Source of the DNA: Candidatus Didemnitutus sp. | GTDB lineage: Bacteria > Verrucomicrobiota > Verrucomicrobiia > Opitutales > Opitutaceae | Assembly: GCA_019634575.1 (NCBI GenBank) | Contig: JAHCAY010000003.1 | Span: 124,001-188,000 of the forward strand | Length of the DNA: 64,000 bases | Direction: 5' to 3' | In this document: in pieces, positions 18,116-26,222 of the stretch | Numbering within the stretch: the first letter of the stretch is position 1 | Layout of the letters: every line of letters starts with the position of its first letter | Made by a program: the position numbers and the translations under genes | The notes under the pieces: model-generated | Seen by the model: the letters and a program-made list of their open reading frames with translations, nothing else | Told to the model about the DNA's origin: nothing | Database searches by the model: none

Positions 18116-20854
18116 TCATTGGAGGGTCAGGACACCGAGGCGCACGTGGCTCTCGTCCTCGCGCACGTAGGACCAGATGAGCTTGATCGTGGGCTCCCAT
18201 TCCTTGGTGCCTTCGGCGACCACGGCGGGCGAGACGCCCATCTCGAGGCCGGGCTTCGGCGTCACGCCGAGCGCGCTCCACGGAATCGAGCCGTCGACGA
18301 TGTAGCCGTCGGCCGTCGGGGTGATTTTGCCGCTGCTCGCGGCGTGGTGGAAAAATTCGACCGCGTCGGTGGTGTTCTTCAACTCCCAGTGGTGGGCGCG
18401 GATGAAACCGAACTGGTAATCGCCGGCGCCGAGCCAGAGCAGTCCGTCGTGCGCGGGGTCGACGAAAAGTTCGACGAGGCGGTTGCGCTCGACCGGCAGC
18501 AGATAACCGGCCGGCGAGTCGACCACGATGGCGTGGAAATGCAGCGCTTCGGCGTCCCAGGTGAACGCGAACTTCAGCGAAACCGGCGGATCGCCCGCGC
18601 GCACGTCGGCGAGCGAGTCCTTGTATTCCATGCCCGCGACCGTGTGCCACTGCCACTGCTCGCGCGGCGCCGCGGCGGAAACCGCGATCGCGCGCCGCGG
18701 CTCGGGCAGCACCCGCGGACCGGCCAGCTCACGCTGGGCGACGACGGAGGTCTTCGCACCGAAGGCGGCTTCGACGAACTCCGGGATGCCCGCACGCGCC
18801 TTCTGCGCGATCTCGTCGCGAGCGAACCACGCGCGCACGCAGTCGTTGGAAAGCAGATTGGCGGCCGCGATCACGAGCGCCGCCTGCGCGTTGGCGGGAT
18901 CATCCGAGGCCCGACCGAGCGCGCCAGCGAACCGATGCAGCACTTCGCCGGGAAACTGGTCGATCAGCAGCGCGAGCATCATCGCGTCCGGCAACTGGGC
19001 CGAATGCGCATCGAGTGTCGCGTAGGCCAGCTGCGACGCCGAAGCGCCGCTGAGCACCGCGCGCTCGTCCAGCCACAAGCCCGGCAGCACGGCGCCGGCG
19101 GGGTCGGCGGGCGCGAGCACATGCACCGCGCCGCGCGGTTGCGTCGTGCGATCGAGTCCGCTCCACGCCGTCGCGCCGTCACGTCCCTGCCCCACGCCGA
19201 TGAACGCGCCGAGGCGGGAAATCGCGGCGAGTTTTTCGCCAGTGGGCTTCGTCGGCCAGGACAGCGCGGCGAGCTTCTGCGTCGCCTCGACGGCGACGGC
19301 GGGCAGCCCCTGCCGGACAGTGATCAGGGCGGCGGCGAGCAAACTGGTCCCCGCGTAGTCCGCCGGCGCCATGCTCGCGGCGACCAAGCGGCGCACGCGG
19401 TCGACGGCCTCAACTCCATCGAGCAAACCCAGCCGATGGGCGGCCAGCGTGGCGGTCAGCTGCAAACCCGCGTCCGCTCCGCCCGACTGGATCTGCTGCC
19501 ATGCGGCGGCAGCGTGCGCGCGAACGAGATCCTGTTCTCCCTGCGAGAGCTCGCGGCGGGTGGAATAGAGTCCGGCCTTGGCCATGCCGAGCTGCACCTC
19601 GGGCGCACGCATGAACAGGCGATGGATGAGACCGCTGCGGAGATTTTCCGCCTGAATCATCGAGATGCCCTGATCGATGCCGATTACGTCCGGGTTGACC
19701 CAACCGGTCTCCGGATTGAAGGCATCGACGAACCCGTAGCGTTTCCAGATGCGATCGCCGTAGGCGAGACGCAGGTGGCGGAGCACCGCCAGCGTCTCGC
19801 GCGGCGCGAAAATCAGGGAGCCCGCCGCGGCGCAGGGCACGATCGTGCCATCGAGCGAATTGAACCGCAAAGTCCGCGGCGGACCACCCCAAGCCTTGTA
19901 GCCGGTGGCGGAGTCCGAGGCGGTCAGGCCCCAGAGATTCGCGCCCCAGCTCGGAAATTCCTTCTTCAAATCGATGCTGAACTGCCGCTGCGCCAGCGTG
20001 GCGAGTTGGGAGTTCTTGAAGTAATCCATCGCCGCGTCGCGCCGCTCGCGCAGGTCGAGATAACCCTGCGGGAACTGGTGCACGAACAACGGTGGCTCCT
20101 GCACGTAGACGAAATCGCCGTAACGCCCGATCGGCTTGCGCTCCCACGCCCGCCAATACGCCGCCGGCAGCGGCCGGGGCGACACGCCGAGCGCGAGGAA
20201 GCTCATCAACACGTGTTCCGAGTAGCGGTCCCAGCGGTAGCGCGAGAAACCGGTCTCGTCGTGCCAGCTGAGCGAGACTTGGCTGCCCTCATTCAGGAAC
20301 CAGTTCCAATCGACATCGCCGAGCAGGCGGTTGACGAGCGCGGTGATCTCCGGATCGGCAAAATACTCCCGGGCGACGATCGCCCCCGCATAGATCAGCG
20401 CGGAATCGATGGACGACAGCTCGCACTTCCAGGCGCGCGCGCCGGTGTCCATCTCCATGAAGTGATAGAAGAATCCTTTTTGCCGCGGAGCCTCGTTCGC
20501 GAGGAAGCGCAACTTGGCGCGGACGCGTTCGGCCGCCGCCGCGCGCTGGACCCAGCCGCGCTCGGTCGCGATCACCCAGGCGCTGAGCGAAAAGCCCGAA
20601 GCGGCGATGCTGGCCTTGCCCATGCTCTCGGAGCCATCGGCGCGCGCGCGGTCGCGCACGAGACCGGTGCGCGGATGCGCCTGCTCCTGAAAGAAACGGA
20701 ACGCCGTGCGCTCGATGTCGTCGAGCAACGCGTCGTCCTCCGACGAAAGACCCGCCGCGCGAACCGGTGCGGTGAAGAGAGACAACGCAGGCAGCACGAA
20801 GCAGAGCGCGCGGCGCAGCGCCGGCCAGACGGCGAAACGGGAACAAAACAGCAT
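18116..20854 (-). CDS. Secreted PF10091 'glycoamylase'-domain protein with CBM9-like C-terminus
   Basis: A 912-residue protein with a signal peptide from MLFCSRFAVWP, the reason for choosing 20854. Residues ~37-450 form an (alpha/alpha)6 domain of the glycoamylase/GH144 type: ERTAFRFFQEQAHPRTGLV, WGLTASDSATGYKAWGGPP, LDGTIVPCAAAGSL, RYGFVDAFNPETGWVNPD and IDQGISMIQAENLRSGL. A helical middle region (~455-690) has no obvious match. The last ~190 residues look like a CBM9-type domain (LKFAFTWDAEALHFHAIVVD, VDGSIPWSALGV). Characterised GH144 relatives are endo-beta-1,2-glucanases, so surface cleavage of beta-1,2-glucan is likely. It is the first gene of the operon, downstream of a LacI-type operator. 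Confidence 0.82.
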   Translation of the reverse strand: MLFCSRFAVWPALRRALCFVLPALSLFTAPVRAAGLSSEDDALLDDIERTAFRFFQEQAHPRTGLVRDRARADGSESMGKASIAASGFSLSAWVIATERGWVQRAAAAERVRAKLRFLANEAPRQKGFFYHFMEMDTGARAWKCELSSIDSALIYAGAIVAREYFADPEITALVNRLLGDVDWNWFLNEGSQVSLSWHDETGFSRYRWDRYSEHVLMSFLALGVSPRPLPAAYWRAWERKPIGRYGDFVYVQEPPLFVHQFPQGYLDLRERRDAAMDYFKNSQLATLAQRQFSIDLKKEFPSWGANLWGLTASDSATGYKAWGGPPRTLRFNSLDGTIVPCAAAGSLIFAPRETLAVLRHLRLAYGDRIWKRYGFVDAFNPETGWVNPDVIGIDQGISMIQAENLRSGLIHRLFMRAPEVQLGMAKAGLYSTRRELSQGEQDLVRAHAAAAWQQIQSGGADAGLQLTATLAAHRLGLLDGVEAVDRVRRLVAASMAPADYAGTSLLAAALITVRQGLPAVAVEATQKLAALSWPTKPTGEKLAAISRLGAFIGVGQGRDGATAWSGLDRTTQPRGAVHVLAPADPAGAVLPGLWLDERAVLSGASASQLAYATLDAHSAQLPDAMMLALLIDQFPGEVLHRFAGALGRASDDPANAQAALVIAAANLLSNDCVRAWFARDEIAQKARAGIPEFVEAAFGAKTSVVAQRELAGPRVLPEPRRAIAVSAAAPREQWQWHTVAGMEYKDSLADVRAGDPPVSLKFAFTWDAEALHFHAIVVDSPAGYLLPVERNRLVELFVDPAHDGLLWLGAGDYQFGFIRAHHWELKNTTDAVEFFHHAASSGKITPTADGYIVDGSIPWSALGVTPKPGLEMGVSPAVVAEGTKEWEPTIKLIWSYVREDESHVRLGVLTLQ

Positions 20855-20908
20855 TGGTGTGGGTGCGATAACAGGGCGCCGCAGGCGCGCCGGGGATGGC
20901 GCACGGTT

Positions 20909-20960
20909 GAATGACAACGTTTGCAGTGCAAGGCTAAAAGCGCCGCAATTCTTGTCATTC
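20909..20960. repeat. Spaced 9-bp inverted repeat in the operon promoter region
   Basis: GAATGACAA (20909-20917) and TTGTCATTC (20952-20960) are perfect inverted copies 34 bases apart in the 151-base gap between lacI and the first operon gene. One arm overlaps the LacI-type palindrome. It may be a looped or second regulator site, or part of a stem in the leader RNA. Confidence 0.5.
20912..20925. promoter_or_regulatory. Candidate LacI-family operator upstream of the glycan operon
   Basis: On the minus strand the site reads TGCAAACGTTGTCA, an imperfect palindrome around a central CpG (10 of 14 symmetric positions), the usual layout of LacI/GalR operators. It lies 58-71 bases upstream of the first operon gene. 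A related site (13 of 14 identical) overlaps the start of the GH144 gene at 26114-26127, and a third shares GCAAACGT at 22128-22135. Confidence 0.6.
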
Positions 20961-21005
20961 CACTCGGCCGTCGCGGGAAAACCGCCGGTCCGCGATCCGT
21001 CCGGC

Positions 21006-22091
21006 TTATTTCCGCTCGGTGCGCAACGGCCGCGTCGATTCGCGGATCATCATCGGCGCAGGCATCTCATCGAGCACGACGCGCGTGCTGTGCCCGGGCG
21101 CGTTTGCGGCTTCCACGATCAGACCCACGGCGCGCTCGGCCATGTCGGCCAACGGCTGGCGCACGGTGGTGAGCGCCGGCTGGCACGCGGTGGCCCAGAT
21201 GCCGTCGTCGAACCCGACGACCGAAAGGTCTTCCGGACATTTCAGCCCGGCGACATGCGCCGCGTTGATCGCGCCGAAGGCGATCTCGTCGTTGGCGCAG
21301 CACACTGCGGTCGGCCGCTCGACGCATTGCAGGAACTTGCCGATACCCGCACGCCCGGTCTCGGCGCTGAAATTCCCCTCGAAAATCCACTCCGCGCGGG
21401 GCTTCGCGCCGGCTTTTTCGAGCATCTCCATGTAGCCGCGGCGGCGCTCATCGGCGTCGCGCGAGCCCGGCGGTCCGAGCAAGAGCCCGATCTTTCGATG
21501 CCCGAGTTGAAGCAGCAGGCTCGCGACGGAGCGCGCGCCCGCGAGATTGTCCACTCCGACCACCGGCACGCCCAGATCCGTGGCGCGCACGCCGGGCGGC
21601 AAGGCGGATTTGGTCAACACGAACGGCCGGCGGTAGCCCTTCAACTCCTGCACATCCGCCTGCGACAGCGGCTCGGCCAGATAGATGAGGCCCGAGGAGT
21701 TCAGCGCGACGTGCTGCATCGCCTCGCGGAAGCTGCCACCCTCTTTTCGCCGCAACGTGCAGATGTGCACGCCCCACCCGCGCGCGGCGGCGGCGTGCAG
21801 CGTGCCCGCCAGGAAACGCCCGTAGTATTCCGAGAAGAAAATGTTTTCATCCAGCGGCACCACGACCGTCAGCGTCATGTTCACGCCCTTGCGGAGCATG
21901 CGCGCGCCGAGATTCGGGAGGAAGTGCTGCCGCTCCGCCAGATCGAGGATCTCCTTGCGCCGGTCCTCGCGCACGAGGTGCGCCGTCTCGGGGCGCAGAG
22001 CGCGGGAGACGGTGGAAGGCGAGACGCCGAGCTTGGCGGCGATCTGGACGATACCGGTCTTATCGAGCCGTTGAGCGCGGCGGGCGGGCAT
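21006..22091 (-). CDS. LacI/GalR-family transcriptional regulator
   Basis: A 361-residue regulator with an N-terminal LacI-type helix-turn-helix (IVQIAAKLGVSPSTVSRAL, residues ~14-32), where the TVSRAL recognition helix is diagnostic. A hinge helix follows (NLGARMLRKG), then a periplasmic-binding-protein-like effector domain (TLTVVVPLDENIFFSEYY; SVVGFDDGIWATACQPALTTVRQP). It lies just upstream of the glycan operon on the same strand and divergently from the GH13 gene. Candidate palindromic sites flank it on both sides, so it is the likely local and autoregulatory repressor. The inducer, perhaps a sophorooligosaccharide, is not known. The ATG at 22091 places the HTH at the normal distance from the N-terminus. 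Confidence 0.92.
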   Translation of the reverse strand: MPARRAQRLDKTGIVQIAAKLGVSPSTVSRALRPETAHLVREDRRKEILDLAERQHFLPNLGARMLRKGVNMTLTVVVPLDENIFFSEYYGRFLAGTLHAAAARGWGVHICTLRRKEGGSFREAMQHVALNSSGLIYLAEPLSQADVQELKGYRRPFVLTKSALPPGVRATDLGVPVVGVDNLAGARSVASLLLQLGHRKIGLLLGPPGSRDADERRRGYMEMLEKAGAKPRAEWIFEGNFSAETGRAGIGKFLQCVERPTAVCCANDEIAFGAINAAHVAGLKCPEDLSVVGFDDGIWATACQPALTTVRQPLADMAERAVGLIVEAANAPGHSTRVVLDEMPAPMMIRESTRPLRTERK

Positions 22092-22127
22092 GTGCGAACA
22101 TCGTGCAGTTCCCCTCGCCGCCGGCAA

Positions 22128-22139
22128 GCAAACGTGTGC
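22128..22139. promoter_or_regulatory. Candidate LacI-family operator in the lacI/GH13 divergent promoter
   Basis: GCAAACGTGTGC is symmetric at 10 of 12 positions around ACGT. It lies in the 91-base gap between the divergent lacI gene (start 22091) and GH13 gene (start 22183), so one bound dimer could repress both. It shares GCAAACGT with the two other sites. Confidence 0.5.
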
Positions 22140-22182
22140 AAAGAGGTTGCGCGCGGCTTCGCCGCCGACCTAGCGTGCGGCC

Positions 22183-23850
22183 ATGATCGCTGCCGTTGCC
22201 CGTTTCGCCCGCGCCGCGCTGCTGCCGGGCCTGCTCGGCATCGCCGCATCCGCGGCCGAGCTTCGCCCCCCACCCGCCTGGCTCGAACAAGCCGTGTTCT
22301 ACCAAATCTATCCGCAGACCTATGCGGACTCCGACGGCGACGGCATCGGCGATCTCCGCGGCATCATTCAAAAACTCCCCTACCTCCACGACCTCGGCGT
22401 CACCGGCATCTGGCTGAACCCGTGCTTCGTCTCGCCTTTCCGCGACGCCGGCTACGACGTCGCCGATTTCTACCGCGTCGCTCCGCGTTACGGCACGAAC
22501 GACGATCTGCATGCGCTCTTCGCCGAGGCGAAGCGGCTCGGCATTCATGTGATGCTCGATCTGGTCGCCGCGCACACCTCGGACCAGCACCCGTGGTTCC
22601 GCGAATCCCAGCGCGCCGCGAAAAACAAATACACCGACTGGTATATCTGGACCGCCGGCGTCGGGCAGCTCTTCGCCCCGAACCAGCAAGTCGTCGTCGG
22701 CACTGCCGAGCGCAGCGCCAACTACATCGCGAGTTTCTACTCCTGCCAGCCCGCGCTGAACTACGGCTATGCGAAACCCGACCCGACGCAGCCCTGGCAG
22801 CAACGCATCGATGCCCCCGGTCCGCTCGCCGTGCGCGCCGAGTTGAAGAACATCATGCGCTTCTGGTTCGACATGGGCGCGAGCGGCTTCCGCGTCGATA
22901 TGGCCGGCTCGCTCGTGAAGAACGATCCCGATGGCACCGCTACCGCCGCGCTCTGGCGCGAATTCCGCGAGTGGATGGACCGCGAGTATCCCGACAAGGC
23001 GATGGTCTCCGAATGGTCCGAGCCGCACATCGCGATCCCGCAGGGTTTTCACATGGACTTCCTCCTCCAATGGACGAAACCCGGCTACGCGTCCGTCATC
23101 CGCGAGAATGGCGGGCAGCCCGCCATCTTCGATCGGCGCGGCACCACGCCCTTCCGAAAATTCCTCACCGAGTTCGAGCCGCTCCTCGCCGCCACACGCG
23201 GCAAAGGCTACATGGCGCTGCACACCGGCAATCACGACACGACGCCACGTTTCGGCAACGGCCGCGATGCGCGCGATCTCGTCGTCGCCCATGCGTTCCT
23301 GCTCACGATGCCCGGTGTGCCGTTCATTTACTACGGCGACGAGATCGGCATGCGTTCGCCGCCGTTCACAGTGAACAAGGAAGGCGGCTACGAGCGCACG
23401 CCGGCGCGCACGCCGATGCAGTGGGACGCCTCGCCGGGCGCCGGTTTCTCGACCGCCGCGCCGGAGCGATTCTACCTCGCCATCGATCCGTCACCCGACC
23501 GGCCCAACGTCGCCGCACAACTCACCGACGCCACCTCGCCACTGCGCGCCGTGCAGCGTTTCATTGCTTTGCGCCGCGCCCACCCCGCGCTCGCCGCGAG
23601 CGGCGATTTCCGCGCGCTGCTCGCGGACATCGGACAACCCATCGTCTACCTGCGCGCCAACGCATCCGAGCGCGTGCTCGTGGCGCTGAATCCGACGGAT
23701 CGAGCCGTGACCGGCGAGTTGCCGACCGAAATTGACGTCCGCGGCGCCACCGTGCTCGACGGCGAAGCACACACTCTCCACCCGGCCGGCTCGCGCAGTC
23801 GTATCGAGCTACCGGCAGTAAGCTACACGATCATTCGCCTCGCACAGTGA
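22183..23850 (+). CDS. Secreted GH13 alpha-glucosidase/alpha-amylase-family enzyme
   Basis: A 555-residue GH13 enzyme with a probable signal peptide ending near ASAAEL. The (beta/alpha)8 barrel shows QIYPQTYADSDGDGIGDLRG (~41-60), the nucleophile D239 in GFRVDMAG, the acid/base E277 in MVSEWSEP and the transition-state stabiliser D352 in HTGNHDTTP. The C-terminal beta domain ends with short hydrophobic strands. GDLRG and the short loops suggest an oligo-1,6-glucosidase/trehalose-synthase-like subgroup rather than a large-polymer amylase. The gene stands alone on the plus strand, divergent from lacI. An alpha-glucan enzyme next to a beta-1,2-glucan locus is unexpected, so its substrate remains open. 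Confidence 0.9.
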   Translation: MIAAVARFARAALLPGLLGIAASAAELRPPPAWLEQAVFYQIYPQTYADSDGDGIGDLRGIIQKLPYLHDLGVTGIWLNPCFVSPFRDAGYDVADFYRVAPRYGTNDDLHALFAEAKRLGIHVMLDLVAAHTSDQHPWFRESQRAAKNKYTDWYIWTAGVGQLFAPNQQVVVGTAERSANYIASFYSCQPALNYGYAKPDPTQPWQQRIDAPGPLAVRAELKNIMRFWFDMGASGFRVDMAGSLVKNDPDGTATAALWREFREWMDREYPDKAMVSEWSEPHIAIPQGFHMDFLLQWTKPGYASVIRENGGQPAIFDRRGTTPFRKFLTEFEPLLAATRGKGYMALHTGNHDTTPRFGNGRDARDLVVAHAFLLTMPGVPFIYYGDEIGMRSPPFTVNKEGGYERTPARTPMQWDASPGAGFSTAAPERFYLAIDPSPDRPNVAAQLTDATSPLRAVQRFIALRRAHPALAASGDFRALLADIGQPIVYLRANASERVLVALNPTDRAVTGELPTEIDVRGATVLDGEAHTLHPAGSRSRIELPAVSYTIIRLAQ

Positions 23851-23860
23851 GCGCCGGTCC

Positions 23861-23888
23861 AATCTGGCACCTGAGAGGTGACAGATTT
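23861..23888. terminator. Bidirectional terminator-like hairpin between convergent GH13 and GH144 genes
   Basis: AATCTG (23861-23866) pairs with CAGATT (23882-23887), and after a single G/A mismatch CACCT (23868-23872) pairs with AGGTG (23876-23880) around loop GAG. Short A/T runs flank the stem. It sits 10 bases after the GH13 stop and 26 bases after the GH144 stop on the other strand. Confidence 0.6.
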
Positions 23889-23913
23889 CGAGCGCGCGCG
23901 TGCACGGCCGCGC

Positions 23914-26133
23914 TCACTTCACCGGCTCCGGATCGGGTTTGAAGCCGATCCGGTCGAGCGCGGGCGCGATCTCGGGGTTCGCCATGAATTTGTTCCAGAT
24001 CAGACCGGTGCGGTGATTCTCGATCATGACGACGATCGGCGCCTGGTTCAGCGCCATGTAATCCTCGTCGAACCAATTCCAGGTCTCATTGAAGCCGTCG
24101 TGGAATCCGTATGTGCCCCACACGCGGTCGCCGAGATCGCGATAAAAGTGCTTCAACGCGGCCATCGATTCCTCGGGCGTGTAGGGCATCGAGGAGAGCG
24201 ACGCCATGACGTTGATGGTGCCGTTGTCATCGCGCGGCTCGGGACGTCCGCCGCCGTTGTTCACGCCGGCGGAGCGGCCCCAGCAGTCCGGGCCGTAGCC
24301 GGCAAATCCCCGCGGGTTCGCCATGCAGTAGGCGCGGGCGATTTGCGCGATGGCGCGGTTGTTTTTGAAGTAGTTCGTGTAGGCATCGCGTTTGCCGCGC
24401 GGGTCGAACGCCATGTAGGAGAAATGCGTGAAGAACAACTCGGCGCCCGGCCCCTCGCCCACCTCGAGCTTGATGCCGTAGTAGGAATTGCCGTTCACGA
24501 AATGGTCGCCCTGCGTCGTGCGGCTCCAGCCGCGGCGATACCGCACCGCCAGCTCGGATTGGCCGGCCCAACCCGTGTGATACAGACTCGCCGGCACCGA
24601 ATGCGTCGGGGACGCGATCGCGAGCAGATAGATGATCATCGACTCGTTCCACCCGATGAGCGGGTGATCGATGTGGAAACCGTGGTCCGGCGACCAATGC
24701 CACCAGAGGAAATCGCTGTTCGGCTCCTTGCGGAACCACGCCCACTCCACCTCGCGCCAGAAACGCGTCACAGTATCGCGAATCGCGCTCTCTGCCGGCG
24801 TATCGCGATCGAAATACTGACGCGCCGTCAGCAGGCCCTGGATCATGAAGGCCGTCTCGACGAGATCCGCGCCGTTGTCGTAGAGACCGAAATACGGAAT
24901 CACCTTGCCGTCGCGCGCATCGAGGAAATGCGCCCACGCACCGTGAAAGCGCGGCGAGCTGTCGAGAAAGCGCAGAATCTTCTGCAGCCGCTCGGTCGCC
25001 TGGTCGCGCGTGATCCACTGGCGCTCCGTCGCGACCACCAGCGCCATCACGCCGAATCCGTTGCCGCCGAGCGCCATCAGCTCCTGTTTCCCGGGCAGGA
25101 TCTCCGGCGCGAGACCGGAGTTCGCATGGCCGGCCTCCCAGTAGTAGCGGAAACAAGCGAGCTGCACCATCTCGAGGAGCTCGTCATCGGTCATCGGGCG
25201 CGTCATCGCCACCGCCGAGGCGTCGCTCAACGGCGACTCGCGATCCTCGAGATCGAGCGCGGTGACCTTGTAGCACGCCTGCTTTCCCGGCGCGCCCGCC
25301 CAGTCCATGAAGCGCGTCCACGCGTTCCGTTGCGTGCCGACCGGGACGAAGGTCTTGCCGCCGTCCACCGAACGGTAAATGCGATACGCGATGACGTTCT
25401 CCGCCCGACTGGGTTGCCACGAAACGTCGAAGTGCCTCTCGTAAGCGGTCACCTGCACCGCCCGCGGCGCGTCGGGTGCGGGCGCGGCGGCGGCTTTGCT
25501 GTCCATGATCACGAAATCGTCGAGGTAGAGCGTATGCTCCGCGCCGTCATCGAGACCTTGCGTGAAAATCACCGCCACCGCGTCCTCCATTTTGAATGCG
25601 GCGTCCGATGTGTCGCGAAAGATCGCCTGACTGCCGTTCAGCTTCAGCCGCACGCGCACCCACTGCTTCGCCGGCAGACGCGCGTCGCCGCTCACCAGCG
25701 TCTCCGGCGATGCGCCATAGTTGTTCGCGTCCTGCATCGTGATACGCGGCGAATTCTCCGGCGTGATTTCGGTGTCCGACCAACACCAGAACGCCAGCGT
25801 GTCGCCCACCATCTTCAGCTTCCGCCAATCGCGGCCCGGATCCTTGATCACCGCATGCCAGGCTCCGCCGCTGGCGGATTTCCAGTGCAGCTTCAGCGCG
25901 TTCGGGGGACTGACGAACCGCTCGGTGGTCGTCGGCAAGCGCTCGCCCACCCGCTCGATGAAACTCGGCGCCACCATGCCCGTCTCGGTGTTGTAGTAGC
26001 CGCCGCTCGCGGGGCTGTTGTCGTAGATCACGTGCAGATCGTAGTCCGGCAGCGCCGCCGCCACGCTTCCGACCGCTCCGCACACTGCCAGCCACCCCGC
26101 GAAGGCCGCCCGCTGCAAACGTTGGCATTTCAT
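23914..26133 (-). CDS. GH144-like endo-beta-1,2-glucanase (FN3 plus PF10091), secreted
   Basis: A 739-residue secreted enzyme. After a signal peptide (MKCQRLQRAAFAGWLAVCGA) comes a jelly-roll region (~35-210), a fibronectin-III-like domain (~215-305, with AYRIYRSVDGGKTFVPVG) and a full glycoamylase/GH144-type domain (~310-735). Marker runs are WHWSPDHGFHIDHPLIGWNE, LLAIASPTHSVPASLYH, NGNSYYGIKLEVGEGPGAEL, DDNGTINVMASLSSMPYTPE and YGFHDGFNETWNWFDEDYMA. GH144 enzymes cut linear beta-1,2-glucan to sophorooligosaccharides. It is transcribed alone and converges on the GH13 gene; a LacI-type palindrome covers codons 3-7. Confidence 0.85.
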   Translation of the reverse strand: MKCQRLQRAAFAGWLAVCGAVGSVAAALPDYDLHVIYDNSPASGGYYNTETGMVAPSFIERVGERLPTTTERFVSPPNALKLHWKSASGGAWHAVIKDPGRDWRKLKMVGDTLAFWCWSDTEITPENSPRITMQDANNYGASPETLVSGDARLPAKQWVRVRLKLNGSQAIFRDTSDAAFKMEDAVAVIFTQGLDDGAEHTLYLDDFVIMDSKAAAAPAPDAPRAVQVTAYERHFDVSWQPSRAENVIAYRIYRSVDGGKTFVPVGTQRNAWTRFMDWAGAPGKQACYKVTALDLEDRESPLSDASAVAMTRPMTDDELLEMVQLACFRYYWEAGHANSGLAPEILPGKQELMALGGNGFGVMALVVATERQWITRDQATERLQKILRFLDSSPRFHGAWAHFLDARDGKVIPYFGLYDNGADLVETAFMIQGLLTARQYFDRDTPAESAIRDTVTRFWREVEWAWFRKEPNSDFLWWHWSPDHGFHIDHPLIGWNESMIIYLLAIASPTHSVPASLYHTGWAGQSELAVRYRRGWSRTTQGDHFVNGNSYYGIKLEVGEGPGAELFFTHFSYMAFDPRGKRDAYTNYFKNNRAIAQIARAYCMANPRGFAGYGPDCWGRSAGVNNGGGRPEPRDDNGTINVMASLSSMPYTPEESMAALKHFYRDLGDRVWGTYGFHDGFNETWNWFDEDYMALNQAPIVVMIENHRTGLIWNKFMANPEIAPALDRIGFKPDPEPVK
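26114..26127. promoter_or_regulatory. Candidate LacI-family operator over the GH144 start region
   Basis: TGCAAACGTTGGCA differs by one base from the operator-like site at 20912-20925. It lies at codons 3-7 of the GH144 gene, so a bound repressor would act as a roadblock just after initiation. The codon use here (Cys-Gln-Arg-Leu-Gln) is unremarkable, so chance cannot be excluded, but the match to the other site is close. Confidence 0.5.
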
Positions 26134-26222
26134 GGCGCGAACAAAGCACCGCGAGACGCGAGCGCGAGCCTGAATCCGTTTCCGCCGCGAAATTCCCGCG
26201 CGCGAAACCGGTGTCGCGCACC

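Noticed and set aside
15106..18180. 1024-codon plus-strand open frame opposite the TonB receptor
   Set aside because: Valine/arginine-rich shadow; the minus strand has the plug, barrel and terminal Phe of a receptor.
18119..20914. 931-codon plus-strand open frame opposite the PF10091/CBM9 gene
   Set aside because: Same GC-driven artefact; Arg-rich and without motifs.
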